This document shows, piece after piece, positions 1-9,900 of a DNA stretch of 64,000 nt. Source of the DNA: Amoebophrya sp. A120 (lineage: Eukaryota; Sar; Dinophyceae; Syndiniales; Amoebophryaceae). The notes under the pieces are model-generated. The model did not search any database. It saw only the letters and a list, made by a program, of their open reading frames with translations, and was not told the DNA's origin. Each line of letters opens with the position of its first letter. Position 1 is the first letter of the stretch. Location of the stretch: positions 682,001 to 746,000 of the forward strand of contig CAJINV010000020.1 of assembly GCA_905178155.1 (NCBI GenBank), read 5' to 3'. Position numbers and translations under genes: made by a program.

Positions 1-3
1 TGA

Positions 4-2617
4 AATAAATTCGAAAACTACAAACTCCTACCACAGATCATCCACGAGGGCGGTGCATCGTATTCCGCTCTCTGGCGTCTGCTGGACGGGCGGATTGCGG
101 TGATCTATGAGATTGGGAACCTGTCGCCAATTTTCATCCCTTTGAACATCTACGTGAAGATCCTGCCCCCGTTGGATGAATTTCTCTTCCCCGCCGGAGG
201 TGCAACTGTCCTTCCCGACTACTCATATGCATTGCAAATATGTCTGGGTCTGGAAACTTGTGATGCCAAGTGGTGACGACTGAGCACACTCCTGAGTGCA
301 GTCAAGCATGACACATTTTCAGGACGCCTTCTCATGTGTAATGCGCATGAGAAACTGCGCTTTTGCATGACAAAGAATTCGCGCTTTTGTGGGGCCGCAC
401 GCAATACAGATTTTACAGGAGTGGTAGTGGAAGACACGCATTACAGATTCCAATTTTTCCAGACCCAGACATTTTTGCACTCGATAACCCCCCCGCCGAC
501 ACAACCTCCTTCGCCTCCATGGGCTGCGCCGCTTCGTTATGAAATGCAAAAGCATCGTACTAGTATAAATTGCATTACAAATTAGCTCAGCACTACAAAT
601 AAAATTTGTAAATGCTGTTTTACCTTAGGAAAGAGATTTGTCATGCCGAACAGCAATTACTACGAGTACGATACTTTTGCAGAGCATATTCGTCTCCTCG
701 GACTGCGTACCGCACCGAGCCGCGCAGGTTCTGGCACATCGACGGCACGGACGCGTTTGTCCCGGTGTCCAGCACCGGGGTGCAGTACCAACAGCAGGCT
801 GTTCTAGTACCTTCCGGAACGGGAACGACTAGTAGTACAAACGCGACGTTGTCTGCAATGATAAACAGTGACTACCCGACCACCTGGCGGCCGTTTCAGG
901 TGCACAGTATGGATTGGCAGCAGCGACAGAAGTCCCGGTTTGATTCCAGCAGCTTCATGTTTTCCTTCACGTGGTGGGTGGTCATGTTGCTGCTGAGCAT
1001 CACCTTTGTGCTCAGCTTGCCTCTCCTCTTCCTCAGTTCGATGTGCTGCTGCTTGCCGACGTGTCGGCAAAGAAGAAGCAGTGAATTTTTGATCGTAGCC
1101 GGCGGCTGTGAGGGGAACTGTGCGGCGATTGGGGGGAACTTGCGGGAGAAGCTGGCTTCTCTAAAGCGTACTGCGGCCACTGCGAGGGACACAAATTCGA
1201 TGAAACAAGTCGTGGAACAAGAAGATGAACCACTCCAGTGCGCCGAAGATTCATCGACAGCTGCGGGAACCACCAGAGCCAAACCGGAAAGAAATACCGG
1301 AGATACAACTAGCGCCACTGTCAATATGGTTGACCCCCGTCGCGAAGAACAAGTCGAACTGGCGAATCGGAAAATAAATCTTCCGGCGGGAAGATCATGC
1401 TCGTCCTCGTGCACGACGACGACTGATGTCGAAAATATTAAAGGACTACAACAGCAGCTGCAAGATGAACGGAGTTCCTGCAAAAATAAAAGACAAATGA
1501 AAGAACATGAACATGATCGTCAACAACGACAACGTCAACACGATATTATGATGAAGGAGGACGCAAAGTGGTCTACTTCACCTACTACACAGCCGGTGAA
1601 CATGGGTGAGAACCAAAACCATGAAGGTAGTTTCAAAACACTGCTTGAAGTAGAACAAGAAGCATCAAGCTGCTTGAAGACCGAAAATGCCAAAGACTTT
1701 GGCGCCCTCTACCTCGCCGACAAGGAGCTGCAGGCTGGTGAGCAGGAGAAGCAAATGCGGATGCCATGCAAAGAGTCCGATCTCGTCCTCGGCGAATCAG
1801 AATCAGTTTCGATCACCTCGGTGAATTTCACGGACGCCAACAGCACTGCGACGCCAGTTGACCAGGAGACGGATCAGACCTCCAAAACGGATTTGAATAC
1901 AATTTTCGTACCACCCGCTGGCGTGACGAAGGATGTTGACGATGAGAATGGTCTACAGCTTCAGAAGTACTACTCCGCTACTTCAACTTCCCCAGGGGAC
2001 GAAAAGAACCCCGACGAGAGGTTGAGTGCAGCTACTTCTGTAGTTGCTGTTCTGAAAAACTTGAGCCGGTGGTTCCGCGACAACCAAAACCAGCAGCAGT
2101 ACCTGCTTCCCCTTTTGCAGCTTCTCAACAGTCTGTGGTTCGGGTTTTGGGCCTGTGGCGCGCTCTATGACAGTGCACAACTCCCCCTCGTTCTCATTTC
2201 TCATGCAAAATACCAAATCCACGCTTTCCCTCCTGTCACTATTATGCATGACAAGTTCTGGCAGCCCAAACAGAACTACACTCCAGCGCAAATTTGTCAT
2301 GCAAAACCGGTACTTTTGCTGGACTGGTGCTTGTATTGCCGTTCACGCTATACAAATGAGGGGGAGGGGGAGTTGTGCATTCTCATACGCTCCTCGCCGT
2401 CTTCTTCTCGCACGACGACCCGATCCGCTGGCTTTTCCAGACCAACTGGAGCCTTTTCGGCATGGCGTTTTCGGTCGTCTTGTGCTTGTTGAAAATGCAG
2501 TTCTTCGCCGAGTTAGGAAATTTAAAACAGCAGATACTGCAGCGGCCGAGCTTGGAGTTGGGGCTGTTAGGGATTTTCTTGCTCGTGCTTACCGGGGTAT
2601 TGTCGAAGACGCTTTGA
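4..2617 (+). CDS. Sialidase-like membrane protein, 5' truncated by the window
   Basis: The gene enters from the left. Exons by frame: about 4-225, 492-537, 694-2165 and 2393-2617 (TGA). The first exon reads EGGASYSALWRLLDGRIAVIYEIG, split here as EGGASYSALWRLL then DGRIAVIYEIG, which resembles the C-terminal 'AYSDLxxLPDGRIGxLYE' segment of exo-sialidases. That suggests a BNR/sialidase beta-propeller upstream. Exon 3 carries a strong membrane segment (WWVVMLLLSITFVLSLPLLF, near 979-1040), then about 350 residues of polar, Gln/Glu/Ser-rich low complexity. Exon 4 adds two or three hydrophobic stretches (SLFGMAFSVVLCLLKM; LELGLLGIFLLVLTGVL). All three introns are introner elements, and removing each with one 5-bp duplication keeps the frame. 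The membrane architecture is seen; sialidase function is inferred from one motif, and the catalytic Asp/Arg/Tyr residues lie outside the window. It could be another beta-propeller glycosidase. Confidence 0.55.
226..486 (+). mobile_element. Introner element, family A (copy 1)
   Basis: Inverted repeats of about 28 bp end the element: the left arm contains GTCTGGGTCTGGAA, and its complement TTCCAGACCCAGAC lies at 457-470. It starts TAT and ends ATA. The flanking 5-mers ACTCA (221-225) and ACCCC (487-491) are a decayed duplication. Excision joins TAC TCA to CCC GCC GAC in frame. The interior has the CATGA/TCATG-rich segments shared by other copies. Confidence 0.85.
538..688 (+). mobile_element. 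Introner element, family B (copy 1)
   Basis: Left arm TATGAAATGCAAAAGCATCG and right arm TACGAGTACGATACTTTTGC are near-perfect inverted repeats. The 5-bp duplication TTCGT sits at 533-537 and 689-693. Excision gives GCC GCT TCG T|CT CCT CGG, which is the only frame that connects the small exon 492-537 to the long exon that follows. Confidence 0.9.
2166..2387 (+). mobile_element. Introner element, family D (copy 1)
   Basis: Inverted repeats contain TGCACAACTCCCCCTC at the left and GAGGGGGAGTTGTGCA at the right. The 5-bp duplication CGCTC is at 2161-2165 and 2388-2392. Excision joins GGC GCG CTC to CTC GCC GTC in frame and leads to the gene's stop at 2615-2617. Confidence 0.9.
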
Positions 2618-3956
2618 TAGTGCAACATTTATTAAAATCTAATCACTTTCTCGTCCTGGTAGTTCTTGTTCTGCCCGGCGAATAAACCCAGGGTTAGTAC
2701 TAGTGCTGCAGAATGTGTCTGGTGGTATTGTCAACTGAAATTTTAAAGCAAAAAAGACAAGTACCCGATGCGGGAACTTGTATTTATTCGAAATTTTGTT
2801 TGCAAACGAAAAAAGGAATTTTTCAAATAATTTTTTGTACAATTTGGGTTTGATTGAAGATTATGAGTTTACCTTTGTAGTTTCAGAAGACGCTGCTTCC
2901 TGCGCAGGGCACAGGGTGCACCAGGTATGGCGTTGTCTCGATGCGCTTCATTTGTAGCACTTACATGTACAAAATGCGTTGTGGTCACTACAAATGCTCT
3001 ACTTGCTGTACTACACAACACGGCATTGAAGATGTGTCGAATTATGCAAATAGACGTAGAACAAGGACAAGCACAAAAGGATACACCATGAAAAATCCAG
3101 CTAACAAGATAACGCTCTGTAGCAACCCGCGCACAGGAGCCACAGTGTTCTCCCCTTTGAGGGGTCTAGTAATGTGAACTATGGATCACTCCAAGTAACA
3201 TATGTTGCACAGCCGTGCAATCAACGATCAGATCCGTCCCCCTGGTCCATGACGTGGCAGCAAGAGCCACGGGACTGAGCAGATGATCGAATTATATTTT
3301 TTGGTCTTAAACGATAACGACCCACTGTCACGATTTTTACTTGCATCTAAATTTTGTAAGCTGCACGACACCATTTCGCCTTTTGCTTCTCAGGCCAAAT
3401 GTCGCACGGTTCTTTAACGAGTTTATACATCCACAGTTAGTTTAAACAGTAGAGTAAAATAGCAACATTGATAACGTTGGACAAGCCTCAGAGTATAACA
3501 AGGTACCATGTTAGAGCACGTTCTCTTGGTCGCATATTTTGGGTACATTTTTCTTCTTTACTTAGACGCCACCAACGTTCTACCTAAGTTCAAGACCACT
3601 TCCAGAGCCGGTGTTGGCACCCCAGCCGCAGCTGGTACCGGCTCGAACTGTAAACATTTTTACAATTAACTTACTACACGACGGGTCGTGTCTTGTATCT
3701 ACCACCAACATCTGGTGGAAATCGAGGTCAAGAAAGAAATTCGTTTTATTTCAGCTTTTCCCCACCAGGACGAGCGCTTGCCAGCTTTCCAAAGCAACAA
3801 CATGACGGGGCCTCGACGTTGACTAACTTCAGGACCAATTTTCCTGCACTGCTTTGCCGGACAGGCAGGTGCCTGGAGTTCTTCTTGCTTTGCAAGTTGG
3901 CGCAAACCAACGGCGGTAGTTCAATAGCTGCTCCGTCGTGCCGGCAGTAGATCAAG
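2618..3956. other. Intergenic region
   Basis: No supported gene. Short ORFs (for example 2941-3177 and 3693-3950) have no family resemblance, and the last few hundred bases are probably the 5' leader of the coatomer gene. The stretch 3190-3320 has a few GC-rich short inverted repeats followed by a T-rich run, but I could not match it to any snRNA or other RNA family. Confidence 0.5.
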
Positions 3957-6900
3957 ATGGGTCGGGAGTCGGATGACAATTGCACCGTCTACATCTGCTT
4001 GGAGGCCAAGCAGAGCCCCAGCCAGCAGGAGCTCGGGCAAAAGCTGGCCTCGAAACGGGATGACGACAAAATCGAGGCGCTGGAGCAGATCATTCTGCAC
4101 ATGGTCAATGGCGAAAGCTTTTCCCAACTGCTCATGCAGGTACTTGAACTTTTTATACCATCGTTATGATATTATGCAGTCATGGTGCACTACATGAGGA
4201 AACACACAGAAATTCTTTGCCACGATAACAACTCTTTTCCACAGAAATTCTTTGCCACTTATCGTGGTCAACTCTTGTGGAAGAGTGACCACGATAACAC
4301 AGAAATTCTTTTCCACAGAAACTAAGAACATAAGTCTCTGCTGCGCTGTGCAGCTCCACCAGACGTGCACCACCAGAAGTGCAGAACTGGCGGCGTTGCT
4401 TGTTTTAGCACCATCAGAAGTGCGTAACTCGCATGCCGGGCGTGCCATGTCAGGATGTCAGGATAAAGCAGTCAGTCAGTCAGTCAGTCAGCAGTCATGG
4501 TGCATGATTTTTACATATACTTCACCAGGTGGTCTCTAATCTCTTTCTTTCGGGGAATCCGCATGTAACTATTACTAATGCTGAGGGATTTCTATAAGTA
4601 CGACTACGATACTTTTTTTTTCAAAATCACAAAGAAATAGAATGCAAAACGTTCTGTACACCTCCTCTACTGTCATCAGGTTATCCAATACACGGTTACC
4701 TCGAACAACCACCGGATAAAGAAGCTTCTGATGCTGTACTGGGAAATCGTGGACAAGTATAAGGAAAACGGAGAGTGGAAGGAGGAGATGATCCTCGTCT
4801 GCAATGCCATCCGAAACGACCTCCTCCACAGTAACGAGTACGTGCGCGGGAGCACCTTGAGGCTCATGTGCAAAATGAGGTAAAGAACTTTGATAGAGAA
4901 GTGGTCCTCGCCGCGGAGGTGGAGAACGCTGCTGATTTCTGTCAACATATTAAAACGACGAGGAAGTATTAAGTGGATGTTGTGCATAGGAGCCTGATGC
5001 CCACGAAGGGGGAAAAAGCCCACCGTGCATGTGGATCGGAGAAAGACGTCGGGGTACTACCAATAAGGAGGCGTAGAAAGCCGTATTATGAAAGAATAAG
5101 AACGAGGCAAGAAGATAAACTCTACGAAGATGATCCTTCATATACTTCCCACAGGTACTACAAAATCTTGGAGCCACTGATCGAAGCGATCCTGAAGAAT
5201 TTGACGCACAAGCACGCCTACGTACGGCGCAACGCAGTCATGTGCGTTTTTGCCATCATAAAAACTTTTGGCATCGAGGTTATTCCCACGGCGCTGGAAG
5301 ACGTCGAGCAACTCCTGATGGTCGAGGTACAAGCGATTATATTGTAAATTTTTGTGCTGAGGGTGAGGTAAACGTGAAGAACTACATGTGATTTTTGCTC
5401 CCATAGCAATACTGAGATTCGCAATCAATTTTCTTTGCAAGCATGTGCATGAAGCTCCAAGCATGGGCTTCTCTCCATCATTACAGGGCGATCTGTCCAC
5501 CAAGCGCAATGCTTTCCTCATGCTCGTCAACTGCGACATGGATCGCGCGGTGCAGTTCCTCGTGTCAACCCAAGATTCCGTGCCCACGTCTGGCGATCTG
5601 TTTCAGCTCGCAGTGCTGGAGTTGATTCGGAAAGCGTGTCGGGGGTCCGCGCAGTCCGGCAACACCGCCAACATGCAGCAGAACAAGACAAAACTGCTAC
5701 GAATTCTGTACAACCTTGCCGACCCCGCGCTCAGCAGCTCATTAAGCAGCACGGCAGTTGCATACGACGTCGCTTCGAGTCTGGTACAACAACTTCTGAT
5801 AGCTTCCTGCTGCCTCAATACAAGACATGGATTTTCATCATCCGACTTGAACGGATGCTCGAAAGCATGCATGTTGAGGATCTAGTTCTTAGCTCAACAC
5901 GTCGACCAACCTCACACAATTAGCATGCCGAGATATTAGGATCTCCAACAGGCAGCTGCCCCCCACACAGTACTAGAATAGATGCTCTCGTAACAACTGG
6001 CCGTTTGAAGATCCTACTTGTTTTCCCAGCTACTTATCAGGTTTCTCTAACGGGGAACGCGCAAGCGGTGACTACCGCAGTGCAGAACTACGTAAATCTT
6101 CTCACCGAGCAAAGCGACAATAACGTGAAACTGGTGGTGTTGGGGAAGCTCAAGGAAGTGCGAAAATTTCACGGGGAGGTGGTGCAAAATTTCGTTATGG
6201 ACACGTTCCGCGCCTTGTCTTCTCCGTCCCTGGATGTGAGGAAAAAAGTCATGGACCTCTGCTTGCCTCTGGTAATATTTATTGCGAAAAACAAGTACTA
6301 CTACAACCCTGGTTACTTCTTCATTCTCCGAGACTTAGTTTCTCTTTCTGAATAAAACAGCGGTAGACTGCGACTTGCTTTATTTGACCTGGGATTTATG
6401 CATCAGAATGTTTTTGCTTTTGCAAATGCAACGAAAAATTAAAATGATAGAAGGGAAACTCAAACTGCACGATTACAGGTTTCTTCCAAGAATGTGAAAG
6501 AAGTGGTGGCCCTTTTCAAGAAGGAATTGATCAAGACGTGCGGGACCGACCAGAGTGACAAGGAGTATCGGCACGAATACAGAAAAATGCTTTTGAAAGC
6601 GCTGCACGTCTGCACGATGCACAGCGCAGAGGAAGCACAGACGTTGGTACTATTAGGGGATGGTGCAGTAAGAGTAACTGCAATTTTGTTGTTGTTTTTC
6701 ATGAATGAAGAAAAGTGATGCACCACAGGACAGTGTACAGTCACAGCTTGCTGTCGTGCTTCGCTGCGTTCATACGTCCATGCTAATCGGAACTGTCAAT
6801 GATCTCTGAATGCAACGCGGCGTTTATCATGATATAACATCAGGTCTATCTCTTAATCGACTTCCTGTCGGAAGCAGACTACAACGCCACGGCCAACGAG

Positions 6901-9900
6901 ACCATAATGTATCTTCGGGAGCTGGTGGCCACCTTCCCAGAAATTCGTAGCAGCATCCTGGCAAGGTTATACCAGACGTTGCCCGACATGCAGCACAGCC
7001 GGGTCTTGAGAGGGTACAAGAACTTCTAATGCTGAAAATTTATTTATCAACATTTTATTTTTGTCATTCATTCTCTGAGGAAGATTAAAGTGATTCGGAA
7101 GTAGAGCCGCTTCTAGGTAGTTCCTCGTTGATGACGTTGTTATGGGAGAATCTTCTTCTATAATTGATCTGTATCTGCTCCATATATCAGCACCCTGTGG
7201 CTGTTTTCTGAGTACAGCGAGAAGGAGGGCCTCGAAACCGCTCTGGAGTCCACGCTCGAGGTGCTTCGGCCGCTGCCAATCATTGCGCAGAAGGAGAAGG
7301 AGGAGAAGAAAGAGGACGTGACGAAAAAGGAGGTCGAGGAAAAGAAGGAATCGAAGCAGGTGCAAACGCGCACCGTGGTGCTTGCGGACGGGACCTACGG
7401 GACCGAGGCGGTACAGGAACCGAGCTCGGAGCCCGTCGTGGAGGAGAAAAAAACGATGCTGAAGACCCTGCTTCAGCTGGGCGACTACCTACTCGCGAGC
7501 TGTCTGGGCGTCGCCCTCACCCGGATGGTCGTGCGACTCGGGGGCAAGTGCGGTGCGGAAACGAAAAACGAAGTGTTGTTCGTGGTCGCGAATTTGATTC
7601 GCCTCCTGAAGGCCACGCACAGCGCCGCGGAGAACAACGACAGCGTGTTGCGCTTGCATTTGTGCATCCGGCTCTTGTATGGATTGCAAATATGTCTGGG
7701 TCTGGAAGATTGCAACTTGTCATGCTAAATCTGAATCATGCATAAATCTGTGTTGCATGAGCGCCAAAAGCTGCCCACTTTCGGCCAAGTTGGGAGGGAA
7801 TTTCTCATGCAGTATAGGCATGGCGAAGACCTCACAGAGTTTGTCATGCTAGGTCCCGCATTCCAGACCTCATGGGTCATAGAAATCCTGCATGACAAAG
7901 CTGGCATCCTTCCAGACCCAGACATTTTTACATTTGATATCTTGACCACGCCCGAAGGCTCGACGCCTGCACTGGACCGTGTCCGGCAGAACTGGAAAGG
8001 CAGCACGGGATATCAAATGCAAATGTGTCTGGGTCTGGAAACTTGTGATGCTAAAATGTGCATGATGAAAACACTTCCGAATTTTGCCCAGCATGACAAC
8101 TTTCCAAAATGCTTTCTCATAGGCAATCCGCATGACAAACTGCGTTTTTGCATGACAAGAGAGGCTGCGACTTTTGTTGGTTATGCAATACAGATTTCCC
8201 AGGAATGTAGAGCTAGCATTACAAGGTCCAACCTTCCAGACCCAGACATTTTTGCAGTGCATACGGGCAAAGAGGACCTGATGCGCGTGATCGAACTGGA
8301 AGCGCAGAACTCCGAGTGGAGTAGGGAAAAGCTAGTGGATGAAGCACAGGAGTCAGCGCAACTGGTATTTTCTAATTGACACGACAAGCACAACACGCAG
8401 AGCTTTATTCTCATCCCGCCTGGCCTATGCATGTGCATGTCTTCTACCACGACTACGAGTTAAGTTTCTTTGGTGCATAAAATTGAATTCAAGCCTACTG
8501 GGCGTCGAGGGTAATGAGACCGCTGCAAGACGGTTCCTATAAGAATACAACCCTGGACATGGAAGATGGAATAAAAACCACGACAAATAACAGATTCCTC
8601 CCGGCGAGGCGATTTGCTTCCGGCAGCTTCGCAGGGACGGCAGGGACCGGGTAGCGAACACGCTGGACTTATCCTGTGTAAAAACGTCCCCACCGAACTT
8701 CCCAGAGTCAAGATGGAAACCTTGCAACACAGTTGTCCCAGAAGCCTTGGGGGTGGTCTCACGCATGACAACTTTTTATCTGTATTGTAAGTGGTGCAGG
8801 TTCATCGCAAAAAGGAAGGGCAGCCACGTAACAAAGTCATCTGCTTATCCCGTCTACAGCTTTAGAATGAAATGCCAAAAATGTAGGAAGAAGAAAGCCC
8901 CTCATCGTTGGGATGCGCATCGGCATCACAGACGTCTTTCTAGATATAACTCTGCATGACAAAAAGAAAAACTCTAGGGTGTGGGCCCCGTTTTTTCTCA
9001 CGATAAGACTTCGATGACGAGGGAGATTTCAACATGGCCCGGGGAGCCCTGGACCAACTCGAAAAGGACGGGTCGCTCTTCGGGGAGCGGTTGGTATGAC
9101 AGTGCACAAGTCCTGCCCCTCCCCCTCGTTTGTGATGCAAAATCCCATATCCAAGTGCTGCCTTGTGGCACCGTTTGCATGACAGATTCTGGAAGCCTAA
9201 GAAATCAGTACTACGCGCATGGTTTTATGATGCGCAGGCTTCATATGTGCAGGTGTTTCTTTTGCTGCTCATGCAACCCTTATGAGGGTCAGGGGGAAGG
9301 GGAGTTGTGCACCCTCATAGTTGGCCAACGTGCAGCAGATGACAGGCCTCGCGGATCCGGTGTACGTCGAGGCTTTCCTGCAGGTTCACAGTTTCGACCT
9401 GCTCTTGGAGATTCTACTCGTGAACCGCACCAACGACATCTTGCAAAACTGCACCGTCGAGCTCTCGACCCAGGGCGACCTGAAAATCGTCGACCGGCCC
9501 AGCCCCGTCATGCTTAGCCCAGGCCAGCAGCAGATCGTCCACGCAAGCATCAAGGTATTAAAGAGCAGTGTCAATAATTTTGGTCGGAGTATAGTAACGA
9601 CGCATCTTCCACTTCTGTGCAGTTGCCATTGAATTTTTCTAGTACGCCATTGAAACGTATGAATAACAAACAAAAAGAAAAAGTTTAATTTAAAGTTCTC
9701 GGATTGTTCCTCAGGTGTCTTCCACGGAGACCGGCGTAATTTTTGGGTACGTGAGTTTCGAAAAGAAATCGGCGGTTGACAAAGAATCCATTGTTCTCAA
9801 CGAACTCCACGTCGACATTCTGGACTACATCGAAAAGGGCTCCATCCTACGACGTGCAAGTACGATCATCTTCACCATCATTTCGACTAAGACAATTAGT

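Noticed and set aside
3190-3320. A possible small structured RNA between genes
   Set aside because: Some inverted repeats and a T-rich end are present, but I could not match snRNA, SRP RNA, RNase P or tRNA features.
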